Assembly: GCA_022360595.1 (NCBI GenBank)
Contig: JAKSCN010000672.1
Location: forward strand, 1-35,278
Length of the DNA stretch: 35,278 nt
Direction of reading: 5' to 3'
DNA from: Chromatiales bacterium
Lineage (GTDB): Bacteria > Pseudomonadota > Gammaproteobacteria > Chromatiales > Chromatiaceae
Shown here: piece by piece, positions 24,863-32,915 of the stretch
How the letters are laid out: each line of letters begins with the position of its first letter
How positions within the stretch are numbered: the stretch's first letter is position 1
Notes under the pieces: generated by a model
The model's database searches: none
What the model was told of the DNA's origin: nothing
What the model saw: only the letters and a program-made list of their open reading frames with translations
Program-made: the position numbers and the translations under genes

Positions 24863-26848
24863 TTAGCCCTGATCCTTAACCGGTGCGTTGTCTATGGGGA
24901 CGTTTTGCTGGTCGCTGGGTGTCTCCACCTGCGGAGTGGTGTCATCCAGAATATCGCCTTCCATAAAGAGATCGTTTTGGTCGGTATAACCGATTATTTT
25001 GGGTACGCCCTGCTCGATCTGGGCCCACACCAGACGACGGTGCAGTTGCTTCAGTTCATCCAGGTAGAGCTTGCCGGTGGCGCCCTCGAAGGTTTCCCGG
25101 CTGTTTTCCTGCAGGCGTGCGAGGTGCGGAATAAGCTGGTAGCTATCGATGCCCATGGCGTAGAGTCGTTGAAACAGAGCTGAGCCCGGCTGATAGACAC
25201 TGCTCAGCGCGTCTCGGTTCAGTGGTTGATCTGGGTTGGAGAGCAGGATCCAGGGGATGTCCGGGAAGATCAATCCTTCGATATCCTGGTCTTTGCGTGG
25301 GTCAGGTTCTCCTGAGTAGATATGCGAGGTGGCGTAGACCGGCATATCGGCCGCGTGGTGGAATTGCAACTGCGGGCGAATTTGCCGCGCCGTTTGGGTA
25401 CGGGCGGCAAGGAAGATCATCTCCGCATCACGTCGGCGGCGTGGTTCAAATTCGAGTCTCTTACCCAGCAGCCGTTGTAACCCTTGGCGTCGGCCCGTGC
25501 TCTCATCCAGGTTGAGCAGTGCTTTGATTGAGTCAGAGAAGTCGAACACTGTAGAGTCGTAGCGTTGGGCTTCCGCGAGAATCCCTCCCTGGTCTTCCCA
25601 GCGGTTGCGAAACGCTTCAAGGATACGGTCGCCCCAGTTGTTATCGGGAACCAGCACCACCGCTTTGCGGTGACCATCAATCCAGGCTTTTTCGGCCACC
25701 TGGCGCGCTTCGTCCTCGGGTGATAAACCGAACTGATAGAGATCTTCAGACTGGTCGACCTCAGGTGGCACCTGGTTGAGCGCCAGTACCGGAATCGGCA
25801 GCTCACCGGCGCGGGAGAACTGCTCCACTGCCCCTTTGATCAGCGGGCCGATCACGATATCGGCGCCAGCATCCACCGCCTGTTGGTAGAGCGGCCAGGT
25901 ACTGGCCGGATTGCTGTTGTCGTAGAACACCAGTTTGGGACGCGTGTTGCTGGGTTGGGCATAGTAGGCGGCAAGAATGCCGTTACGCAGCGCATCGGCC
26001 GGTTTTGCGAAGCGCCCGGTTTTCGGCAGCAGTACAGCAATATGGTTTGCCTTGCGGTACTGTGCTTTCAGCTTGCTGAAGTAGCCGTTGAGCAGCTCCG
26101 GCATGGCGGGGTGTTCAGGGTACTGATCCCGCCACTGGTCCAACATGACCTGTAACTGTTGGTTATCTCCCGCGTGGGCCTTGATGACACGGGTCAGCTC
26201 CATCCAGCCGCCCATTGTACCCGGGGGGTAGGGCTGAAACAGCTCCAGAGCCGTATCGGTAAGGACGGCCAAGGTCTCGATAATGGTAAATTGATTGTCG
26301 AGACGGGGCGAGAGCTCCACCAGCAGCAGATCGACTTCACTTAACTCGGCAGCGCTTTCCAGGGAGTTTCCCAAACGCTTGAAGGCGGTTGCCTTGGCGC
26401 GGTGGTAACGCAGCTTCTGATCAACAGTCGCACTCTCTGGTGGGGGGAGTGAGAGTAACTCGAAAGCTTGTTCCGGCTGCTCATCTCTCAGTGTCAATTC
26501 AGCTTCCAGCAACTGCAGCCGGAAGGCCAGCTCCGGGCTAACCATCGGGCGATCAATGTTGGTGATGATCTCGGCGGCTAGTTCCGCCTGATCGGCCAGC
26601 AGGTACTGTTCAGCCGCCGACAGGCGATAACGGTCACCATCGATACCTGGGATATTGGCCGCTAACTGTTGGAAGGTGGCTGCCGCGCGGGGGTGGTCTC
26701 CAACAGCGGCCAGCTGTTCGGCTTGGTTGAAAAGTTGCTGATCGACACTTGCCGCCGGAGTTGGTTGGTCAATGACATTAACATCGTTACAACCGCTGAG
26801 CGACAGCAACAGTAGAATAGTGAGAGAATAGTAATACTTTGATCGCAT
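24863..26848 (-). CDS. lpoA: Penicillin-binding protein activator LpoA
   Basis: This outer-membrane lipoprotein activates the peptidoglycan synthase PBP1A from the outside of the cell wall. I chose the ATG at 26848 (661 residues) because it begins a lipoprotein signal with lipobox LSGC (about 18-21); the longer frame to 26911 would put 21 extra residues before it. The N-terminal part (about 30-250) is helical and TPR-like. The C-terminal part (about 265-620) is the LppC periplasmic-binding-protein fold (HIAVLLPKTGRFAKPADALRNG, DIVIGPL, VPVLALNQ-like). It leads the envelope operon and is divergent from rsmI. Confidence 0.93.
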   Translation of the reverse strand: MRSKYYYSLTILLLLSLSGCNDVNVIDQPTPAASVDQQLFNQAEQLAAVGDHPRAAATFQQLAANIPGIDGDRYRLSAAEQYLLADQAELAAEIITNIDRPMVSPELAFRLQLLEAELTLRDEQPEQAFELLSLPPPESATVDQKLRYHRAKATAFKRLGNSLESAAELSEVDLLLVELSPRLDNQFTIIETLAVLTDTALELFQPYPPGTMGGWMELTRVIKAHAGDNQQLQVMLDQWRDQYPEHPAMPELLNGYFSKLKAQYRKANHIAVLLPKTGRFAKPADALRNGILAAYYAQPSNTRPKLVFYDNSNPASTWPLYQQAVDAGADIVIGPLIKGAVEQFSRAGELPIPVLALNQVPPEVDQSEDLYQFGLSPEDEARQVAEKAWIDGHRKAVVLVPDNNWGDRILEAFRNRWEDQGGILAEAQRYDSTVFDFSDSIKALLNLDESTGRRQGLQRLLGKRLEFEPRRRRDAEMIFLAARTQTARQIRPQLQFHHAADMPVYATSHIYSGEPDPRKDQDIEGLIFPDIPWILLSNPDQPLNRDALSSVYQPGSALFQRLYAMGIDSYQLIPHLARLQENSRETFEGATGKLYLDELKQLHRRLVWAQIEQGVPKIIGYTDQNDLFMEGDILDDTTPQVETPSDQQNVPIDNAPVKDQG

Positions 26849-26903
26849 GGTCAATTTCAGACAGGCACGAGGCGGTGAATGAGTAACATAAGTGAGGTGA
26901 GTT

Positions 26904-27758
26904 GTGTCCATTGAGTCAGGTGTTCTCTATGTGGTGGCAACACCTATCGGTAACCTCGGCGATCTCACTCCCCGCGCTGAACAAATCCTTAAGTCAGTTG
27001 CATTAATTGCAGCAGAGGATACCCGCCATAGCAAACCATTGCTACACCATTTCGGCATAACTACGCCAATGCTCGCATATCACGAGCATAATGAGCGTCA
27101 GGTCATGGATAAATTGCTGCAGCGGTTACGGGAGGGTGATGATATCGCGCTGATTTCCGATGCCGGTACACCACTCATCAGCGACCCCGGTTTTCCCCTG
27201 GTGCGAGCTTGTCGTGAGCAAGGTGTGAGGGTGAGCCCTGTTCCAGGTGTCAGTGCCGCTATCACTGCCCTGTCGGTGGCGGGGTTGCCCACTGACCGTT
27301 TTGTTTTCGAAGGTTTTCCGGCGCGCACTCAAGCGGCCCGGCTCAAGCAGTTTGAAGCGCTGCAAGATGAACAGCGTACCATTGTGTTCTATGAATCAAG
27401 CCACCGGGTTTTGGTGTCGCTGCAAGATATTGCCCAGGCCTTTGGTGCAGATCGGCTGGTGGTACTGGCGAGGGAGTTGACCAAGACCTACGAGACCGTA
27501 TTGGTTGATCCGGTTGGAAAGCTGATTGAGCAGGTCCGGCAGGACAGTATGCAGCAGAAGGGGGAATTTGTACTGCTGATCGCGGGATACAGCCGTACGC
27601 AAGAGGATGGGCTTGAGCCCCAGGTTGAACGGGTCATGCGGATTCTGTTGGCTGAAATGCCGGTGAAGCAGGCGGCGGCGATTGCGGCGAAACTGACGGG
27701 AGAAAAGAAGAACAAGCTTTATCAGCAGGCGTTGGTTTGGCAGAAAGAGTCATCTTAG
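26904..27758 (+). CDS. rsmI: 16S rRNA 2'-O-ribose C1402 methyltransferase RsmI
   Basis: RsmI uses S-adenosylmethionine to methylate the ribose of C1402 in 16S rRNA. The 284 residues show the tetrapyrrole-methylase fold: LYVVATPIGNLGDLTPRA (about 8-25), AAEDTRHSKPLL, ALISDAGTPLISDPGFPLV, PGVSAAITALSVAGLP, and FYESSHR. A GTG start at 26904 is supported by GAGGTGAG just upstream. It is divergent from lpoA, as in E. coli. The last four codons and the stop lie inside a perfect 46-bp palindrome. Confidence 0.95.
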   Translation: MSIESGVLYVVATPIGNLGDLTPRAEQILKSVALIAAEDTRHSKPLLHHFGITTPMLAYHEHNERQVMDKLLQRLREGDDIALISDAGTPLISDPGFPLVRACREQGVRVSPVPGVSAAITALSVAGLPTDRFVFEGFPARTQAARLKQFEALQDEQRTIVFYESSHRVLVSLQDIAQAFGADRLVVLARELTKTYETVLVDPVGKLIEQVRQDSMQQKGEFVLLIAGYSRTQEDGLEPQVERVMRILLAEMPVKQAAAIAAKLTGEKKNKLYQQALVWQKESS

Positions 27759-27789
27759 GGCCTGTTAACAGGCCCTAAGATGACTCTTT
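27744..27789. repeat. Perfect 46-bp palindrome over the rsmI 3' end, containing repeat copy 3
   Basis: The left arm 27744-27766 begins AAAGAGTCATC and ends CCTGTT; it includes the last rsmI codons (Lys-Glu-Ser-Ser-stop). The right arm 27767-27789 is its exact reverse complement with no loop. The centre is the dispersed repeat core TTAGGGCCTGTTAACA read in both directions. There is no T tract. Confidence 0.85.
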
Positions 27790-27850
27790 ACGTATAAGGC
27801 AACTTCCTTCTGGAGAGAAGGTGTTTGTTGCGGGGAACTGCGGGCGTTGG

Positions 27851-27973
27851 TCAGGCGAAAATGTTAACCAGTGCTGCGGCGACAGTCAGCATGATGGCTG
27901 ACTCTATGAGCACCGGAGACCATTCGAAAATTGGTGGATTGGTAATCTCCGCTTTTGCTGATGCTAGACACAT
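27851..27973 (-). CDS. 40-residue single-span membrane protein
   Basis: This small gene was found by reading the minus strand. The ATG (27971-27973) is preceded by AAGGAG with a seven-base spacer (AAGGAG-ATTGAC-ATG region), one of the best ribosome sites in the window, and the frame ends in TGA at 27851-27853. The product has a polar N-terminal half (starts MCLASAKAEI, then PPIFEW) and one hydrophobic segment (about residues 21-39, including IMLTVAAALVNIF). I recognise no family. It is divergent from an RHH DNA-binding protein with a palindrome between them, which suggests regulation by that protein. Whether it is a toxin, a regulator of a membrane complex or something else cannot be told. 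Confidence 0.6.
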   Translation of the reverse strand: MCLASAKAEITNPPIFEWSPVLIESAIMLTVAAALVNIFA

Positions 27974-28074
27974 GTCAATCTCCTTGTATAATTGTTGCAT
28001 CACTATTGTGAGTTATTTGTATACACAAATGATGGCACTTGAATGTGGAAAAATCAACCACTCAAGGTGAAGAA
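27974..28074. promoter_or_regulatory. Shared control region with operator-like palindrome
   Basis: This 101-base AT-rich region lies between the micro-membrane gene and the RHH gene. It contains the palindrome ATTTGT-ATAC-ACAAAT (28015-28030), and TTGTATA occurs twice (27984-27990 and 28017-28023), 33 bases apart, about three helical turns. That arrangement fits binding of an RHH dimer pair. Confidence 0.45.
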
Positions 28075-28230
28075 ATGTCAAAAAATAAGATCATCAACAT
28101 CAGAATTGAGTCAGAGCTCAAAAAACAGGCGAAGAAGTTGGCTCAGGAGGAGGGGCGGTCTCTCTCCAATTGGGTGACATGGTTGATTCAGCGGGAAGTA
28201 AAAGAGAAAGGGCAGCAGGATACCAAGTAG
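28075..28230 (+). CDS. Small ribbon-helix-helix (Arc/CopG-like) DNA-binding protein
   Basis: The ATG at 28075 gives 51 residues and follows AAGGTG by six bases; the longer frame to 28039 has no such site. The product has the beta-strand IINIRIE (about 5-11), helix A ELKKQAKKLAQEEG (about 13-26) and helix B SLSNWVTWLIQREV (about 28-41), the layout of MetJ/Arc-type RHH proteins, often antitoxins or autoregulators. It is divergent from the 40-residue membrane protein. A weak hairpin CCGCT-TTT-AGCGG lies just after the stop (28240-28252). Confidence 0.8.
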   Translation: MSKNKIINIRIESELKKQAKKLAQEEGRSLSNWVTWLIQREVKEKGQQDTK

Positions 28231-28274
28231 TTCATTGTGCCGCTTTTAGCGGATGTGTTGTTTGTGGTTCTGGG

Positions 28275-28290
28275 TAGGGCCTGCTAACAC
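28275..28290 (+). repeat. Dispersed repeat copy 4 (TAGGGCCTGCTAACAC)
   Basis: A diverged copy of the intergenic repeat, with one T-to-C change in the core, 45 bases after the RHH gene and before the sodB terminator. Confidence 0.5.
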
Positions 28291-28338
28291 TCTGATTCGA
28301 GTATCTCAGTTTTCAAGGCGACAGTTTTTAGGGATAAA

Positions 28339-28375
28339 AACACCCCCTATCCGGATTAGCCGGATAGGGGGTGTT
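28339..28375 (-). terminator. Terminator of sodB
   Basis: A perfect 16-bp stem (arms 28339-28354 and 28360-28375) with loop ATTAG is followed on the minus strand by TTTTTATCCC, ten bases past the sodB stop. Confidence 0.9.
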
Positions 28376-28384
28376 ATGTCTGTA

Positions 28385-28963
28385 TTAGGCGAAGTTGCTG
28401 GCTACATAATCCCAATTGATGATGTTCCAGATCTCTTCCAGATACTTCGGACGCGCGTTGCGGTAGTCGATGTAGTAGGCGTGTTCCCAAACATCGATGG
28501 TCAGCAGAGGTGTTTTGCCATCGGTCATCGGGTTAGCGGCATTTGAGGTGTTGACGATCTCAACACTACCGTCAGCGTTTTTCACCAGCCAAGTCCAGCC
28601 AGAACCGAAGTTGGTCGCAGCGGAGGTGGAGAACTTCTGCTTGAACTCGTCGAAAGAGCCGAAAGCGCTGTTGATAGCGTCGGCCAGTGCGCCAGTGGGT
28701 GCGCCACCGCCGTTTGGACTCAGGCAGTTCCAGTAGAAAGTGTGATTCCATACTTGAGCTGCGTTGTTGAAAATACCACCAGCGGACTTCATGACGATCT
28801 CTTCCAGTGAGGCGTTTTCAAACTCAGTACCAGGAACCAGATTGTTCAGGTTGGTGACATAAGTCTGATGATGCTTGCCGTAGTGGTACTCGATAGTCTC
28901 TTGTGAAATGGTGGGTTCGAGTGCGTTTTTTTCGTAAGGCAAAGCGGGTAATTCATGTGCCAT
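28385..28963 (-). CDS. sodB: Iron superoxide dismutase
   Basis: SodB converts superoxide to hydrogen peroxide and oxygen in the cytosol. The 192-residue length equals that of typical Fe-SOD. Metal ligands are visible as [11 protein letters not shown] (His27), QVWNHTFYW (His about 74), and [18 protein letters not shown] (Asp about 157 and His about 161). The residue pattern [20 protein letters not shown] favours iron over manganese. The ATG follows AGGAGAT. It is monocistronic with its own terminator. No clear Fur box was seen upstream. Confidence 0.96.
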   Translation of the reverse strand: MAHELPALPYEKNALEPTISQETIEYHYGKHHQTYVTNLNNLVPGTEFENASLEEIVMKSAGGIFNNAAQVWNHTFYWNCLSPNGGGAPTGALADAINSAFGSFDEFKQKFSTSAATNFGSGWTWLVKNADGSVEIVNTSNAANPMTDGKTPLLTIDVWEHAYYIDYRNARPKYLEEIWNIINWDYVASNFA

Positions 28964-29153
28964 TTTTTATCTCCTGATATGACAGTTTTTAAATTTTCGA
29001 TTTTGGAAATATAGGTCAGGTGGTAAAACCTACCAAAATCCTAGGTAAAATTTAGATGCATTCTAAATCCAGGGTCACTGCAATGCAAGGTGATTCCCCG
29101 ACAACCACTGCAGATTCATACCTGGGGGCGCTTGATCTCAATTTCCAGGGCTA

Positions 29154-29834
29154 TCAACTTGTAGACCAAGCTGCGCTATCTACCAGGAGTGTAGCTTCTC
29201 CCTGGGGATGAAGCTGGGCTACTGGCAGCGGTGTGCCATCACGCCACTGCTGTAGGGCCTGGCGTTTACCTGCCCCCGTGACCAGCAGCAGTAGTTGGCG
29301 GCAACGGTTTAAGGCAGTGTAGTTGAGACTGACTCGCTCTGGCGGTGGCTTTGGTGCATCGGATACGGCCACCACGGATTTTTCAGCGGGGTGTTGGTGA
29401 TCGGGAAACAAGCTGGCTGTGTGGCCATCTTCTCCCATACCGAGCAGAATCAGATCAAAAGGGAGTATCGCTTCAATCAGTGTGGCATAACTGGTGGCAG
29501 CTTGTTCGGCACCCAAATGAGCGGGTATGGGGTGAACCTGATGGGTTGGAATAGGCACCTTATTGGTTAGCGTTTCGGCCGCCATTCGGCTGTTGCGTTC
29601 AGGATGCTCTGGAGGTAGGCAGCGTTCATCACCGAAGTAAAGATGCCACTGTTGCCATGAAGTTGCGTGTTGGGTGAGCAGTTGGTAGCACCGTGCTGGT
29701 GTGCTGCCTCCCGCCAAGACCATGTGGAAAGCGCCACGTTCGTGTATAGCTTCCGCTGCCGCGGCGATAATCAGATCCGCTGCGGCAGTGGCAACTGCTT
29801 CCGGTGTGGTAAAAACCTGGGGGGTGATCTGCAT
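29154..29834 (-). CDS. pgl: 6-phosphogluconolactonase
   Basis: This DevB-type enzyme hydrolyses 6-phosphogluconolactone to 6-phosphogluconate, the second step of the oxidative pentose phosphate pathway. The ATG at 29834 gives 226 residues and overlaps the zwf stop as TGATG, so translation is coupled; a TTG one codon earlier is less likely. Motifs are MVLAGGSTPARCYQLL (about 38-53), WHLYFGDERCLPPEHPERNSRM and LLGMGEDGHTASLFP. It is the last gene of gnd-zwf-pgl. Confidence 0.95.
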   Translation of the reverse strand: MQITPQVFTTPEAVATAAADLIIAAAAEAIHERGAFHMVLAGGSTPARCYQLLTQHATSWQQWHLYFGDERCLPPEHPERNSRMAAETLTNKVPIPTHQVHPIPAHLGAEQAATSYATLIEAILPFDLILLGMGEDGHTASLFPDHQHPAEKSVVAVSDAPKPPPERVSLNYTALNRCRQLLLLVTGAGKRQALQQWRDGTPLPVAQLHPQGEATLLVDSAAWSTS

Positions 29835-31318
29835 CAATCCTGTTCCGGGTCAAGGGTGTGGCGCCACCGCTGAGACTCTTTTTCAAACAGCCTTCGGCTC
29901 TCCTCCGGTCCCCAGCTGCCGGCTGGGTAGGTCTGGATAAAATCCCGCTCGGTGGACCAGACCTTGAGCACCGGGTCGACCACCTGCCAGGCGTACTCCA
30001 CTTCGTCATAGCGCAGAAACAGAGAGCGATCTCCCTCGATGATATCGAGCAGCAGGTCTTCATAGGCGTCAGTGCGCGCTTCATCGATACGGCGCAGGCT
30101 GGCGTCAAGGCTGGTCGGGCGGGTCTTCATCTCCAGCCCCGGTTCTTTAACCGTCATCTCCACCCGCAGACAGTCGGAGGGCTGAATGCCGAGTAGCACC
30201 CAGTTTTGACGCATCTGATTATATTGGTTGTCGCGAAAAAACTGCTGGGGTGGATGGCGAAAGCAGATGGAGACAATCGATTGGCTCTCAGCCATCCGCT
30301 TGCCGGTACGCAAGTAGATGGGTACACCGCGCCAGCGCCAGTTGTCGATGTAGAGTTTCAGTGCGGCGTAGGTTTCAGTGACGCTATCTGTAGGGACGTT
30401 CTCCTCTTGCAGATAACCAGGCACCTTCTCTCCATCCACCACACCATCAGTGTATTGAGCGCGAAAGGCGTGGGCATGCACCGCTTTGGGGGGAATGGGG
30501 CGAACCGATTTCAGTACCTTCACCTTCTCATCGCGCAGGGATTCTGAGTCCATAGAGGCGGGTGGCTCCATGGTCACCAGTGTTAACACCTGCAGCAGGT
30601 GGCTCTGGATCATATCCCGCATGGCGCCGGCGTCGTCATAAAAAGCCGCGCGACTGCCTACGCCAAACTGTTCGGAGTGGGTGATCTGAATGTGTTCGAT
30701 GTAGTTACGGTTCCACAGTGGTTCCATCATGGTGTTGGCAAAGCGGAACACCAATACGTTCTGAACCGTGCCTTTGCCCAGGTAGTGGTCGATGCGGTAG
30801 ATCTGATCTTCCCGCAGATAGCGGCTGATGCGCTGTTGCAGGGCTTTCGCGCTCTCCAGGTCGTAGCCGAAGGGTTTTTCAATCACCACCCGCTTCCAGC
30901 CGTGGTTCTCCTCCAGCAGTCCGGCTTTGCTCAACTGCTCGGCCACCACGCCGAACTCAGCGGGTCGGATTGCCATGTAGTAGGCGATATTGTCAGGGAA
31001 ATCGCTGTTGTCGATGAGCAATTCGCGCATGCGTTGGTAGCTGTCAGGATCGGTGATGTCTCCACGGAAGTAGCGGATACGTTGGCTGAACTTGGCGAAG
31101 AGTGCCTCGTCCAGGCCATCCCGAGCCTTGTTGGTAACCCAATCTTTGACTTCCGCATGGCAGCGCTCATCGTCCCAGTCGCGCCGTCCCACGGCGACAA
31201 TCCGGGTCTCATCATTGAGTTTGCCGGCTGATTCCAGATGGTAGAGGGCCGGCATCAGCTTGACCCGGGAGAGGTTGCCGGTGGCGCCAAAGATCACATA
31301 GGTGCAGGGATATGACAT
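29834..31318 (-). CDS. zwf: Glucose-6-phosphate 1-dehydrogenase
   Basis: Zwf oxidises glucose 6-phosphate to 6-phosphogluconolactone and makes NADPH. The 494 residues begin with the cofactor motif [19 protein letters not shown] (about 8-26), contain the substrate-binding [21 protein letters not shown], and include the conserved EKPFG. It starts 12 bases after gnd and overlaps pgl by one base. In an autotroph it is usually active in the dark or when carbon fixation is off; redox or effector control cannot be read from the sequence. Confidence 0.96.
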   Translation of the reverse strand: MSYPCTYVIFGATGNLSRVKLMPALYHLESAGKLNDETRIVAVGRRDWDDERCHAEVKDWVTNKARDGLDEALFAKFSQRIRYFRGDITDPDSYQRMRELLIDNSDFPDNIAYYMAIRPAEFGVVAEQLSKAGLLEENHGWKRVVIEKPFGYDLESAKALQQRISRYLREDQIYRIDHYLGKGTVQNVLVFRFANTMMEPLWNRNYIEHIQITHSEQFGVGSRAAFYDDAGAMRDMIQSHLLQVLTLVTMEPPASMDSESLRDEKVKVLKSVRPIPPKAVHAHAFRAQYTDGVVDGEKVPGYLQEENVPTDSVTETYAALKLYIDNWRWRGVPIYLRTGKRMAESQSIVSICFRHPPQQFFRDNQYNQMRQNWVLLGIQPSDCLRVEMTVKEPGLEMKTRPTSLDASLRRIDEARTDAYEDLLLDIIEGDRSLFLRYDEVEYAWQVVDPVLKVWSTERDFIQTYPAGSWGPEESRRLFEKESQRWRHTLDPEQD

Positions 31319-31330
31319 AGGTGACTCCGG

Positions 31331-32779
31331 CTAAACGTCGTAGGTGGTGGATGCTGCTGATCCGCCCTGGCCACTCCAATCGGTGTGGAAAAACTGGCCG
31401 CGGGGCTGATCGACACGCTCATAGGTGTGGGCGCCAAAATAGTCGCGCTGGGCCTGCAGCATATTGGCGGGCAGGCGGCCGCTGCGATAACCTTCGAAGA
31501 AGGTGAGGGCAGCGTTCATCGCCGGTAGTGGCAGACCCAGTTCAATACCGCGGATTACCGTACGGCGCCAGCCGGGGAGTGTCTCCTGAATGGCCTGGAT
31601 GAAAAAGTCATCCATTAGCAAGTTTTCCAGGCTGGCATTCTGCTCAAAGGCCTGCTTGATGTTATCGAGAAAGCGGCTGCGGATGATGCAGCCGCCGCGC
31701 CACATCAGCGCGATATCGCCGTAGCTGAGATTCCAGTTGTACTCTTTGGCAGCCTCTTGCATCAGCATGTAGCCTTGGGCATAGGAGATGATCTTGGCGG
31801 CATAGAGGGCGTCGTGCAGGTCGCGCACTGCCTTTTTCGGGTCACCCTGAAATACAGTATCCGGCGGGCCGTAGATTGTCTCGGCACGCAGGCGTTGTTC
31901 TTTCAGGGCTGAGAGGCAGCGGGCAAAAACCGCTTCGGTAATCAGGGTCAGCGGCATTCCCAGCTCCAGGGCGCTGATACCGGTCCACTTGCCGGTTCCC
32001 TTCTGCCCGGCGGTATCGAGAATCTTATCGATGAGCGGTTTACCGTCTTCGTCTTGTACGCTGAGAATATCGGCAGTGATCTCTATCAGGTAGGAGTCGA
32101 GTACCCCCTTGTTCCACTCGGCAAAGACCGGTTGGATCTCCGGGACGGGTAGCTCCAGTCCACTCCGCATCAGGTGGTAGGCTTCGCTGATTAGCTGCAT
32201 GTCACCGTATTCGATGCCGTTGTGGACCATCTTGACGTAGTGACCGGCGCCCCCTTCCCCCACCCACTGGCAGCAGGGTTGGCCATCGACTTGCGCGGCA
32301 ATGGCCTGGAATATCTCCCGTACCTGGGGCCAGGCGGCAACGTCACCGCCGGGCATGATGGAGGGGCCATGGCGGGCGCCCTCTTCGCCGCCGGAGATAC
32401 CGCAGCCGAGAAAATGCAGCCCGCTGGCGGCAACGCTCTTCACGCGTCGGTTGGTGTCGGTAAAGCGGGAGTTGCCGCCGTCGATGATAATGTCGCCCTT
32501 ATCCAGCAATGGGATAAGCTGTTCGATCATCTGGTCGACCGGTTCGCCGGCACGGATCATCAGCATGATTTTGCGCGGGGATTTGAGCGATGCCACCAGC
32601 GATTCAAGAGAGTCATGGCCGCTGATCTCTCTCCCTGCCGCCGAGCCGTTGATGAACTGATCTGTCTTGGTTGAAGAGCGGTTGTAGACAGCGACGCGAT
32701 AGCCGTGGTCACTCATGTTCAATACCAGGTTTTGTCCCATCACCGCGAGGCCGATCAATCCGATATCTGCCTGTTGCAT
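31331..32779 (-). CDS. gnd: 6-phosphogluconate dehydrogenase, decarboxylating
   Basis: Gnd converts 6-phosphogluconate to ribulose 5-phosphate and CO2 with NADPH formation; ribulose 5-phosphate is also the phosphoribulokinase substrate. I chose the ATG at 32779 (482 residues) with AGGAG upstream; the longer frame adds six residues. The NADP motif is IGLIGLAVMGQNLVLN (about 6-21). Others are GCGISGGEEGARHGPSIMPGG, VKMVHNGIEYGDMQLI with catalytic Lys/Asn, and TAGQKGTGKWT. The length fits the long dimeric form. It leads the operon and is divergent from the amidotransferase gene. Confidence 0.96.
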   Translation of the reverse strand: MQQADIGLIGLAVMGQNLVLNMSDHGYRVAVYNRSSTKTDQFINGSAAGREISGHDSLESLVASLKSPRKIMLMIRAGEPVDQMIEQLIPLLDKGDIIIDGGNSRFTDTNRRVKSVAASGLHFLGCGISGGEEGARHGPSIMPGGDVAAWPQVREIFQAIAAQVDGQPCCQWVGEGGAGHYVKMVHNGIEYGDMQLISEAYHLMRSGLELPVPEIQPVFAEWNKGVLDSYLIEITADILSVQDEDGKPLIDKILDTAGQKGTGKWTGISALELGMPLTLITEAVFARCLSALKEQRLRAETIYGPPDTVFQGDPKKAVRDLHDALYAAKIISYAQGYMLMQEAAKEYNWNLSYGDIALMWRGGCIIRSRFLDNIKQAFEQNASLENLLMDDFFIQAIQETLPGWRRTVIRGIELGLPLPAMNAALTFFEGYRSGRLPANMLQAQRDYFGAHTYERVDQPRGQFFHTDWSGQGGSAASTTYDV

Positions 32780-32915
32780 ACTGCTCTCCTGTATCATTGC
32801 TGCTGCGTCGTGGAAGTCCCCGATTTGAAATGGAGACGGTTGGCGTTAGAGTATGGCACCAGTTGTATGATGTCGCCATGGCAATCAATGAATAGATGTG
32901 AGTGGAGAGTCGCAA

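Noticed and set aside
27825-28070. 81-codon plus-strand frame between rsmI and the RHH gene
   Set aside because: No ribosome site, spans the divergent control region, and lies opposite the 40-residue gene that has a strong ribosome site.
27759-28384. RNase P RNA (rnpB), which often follows rsmI in gammaproteobacteria
   Set aside because: The interval holds the palindrome, two small genes and a repeat; no rnpB-like conserved stretches were recognised.
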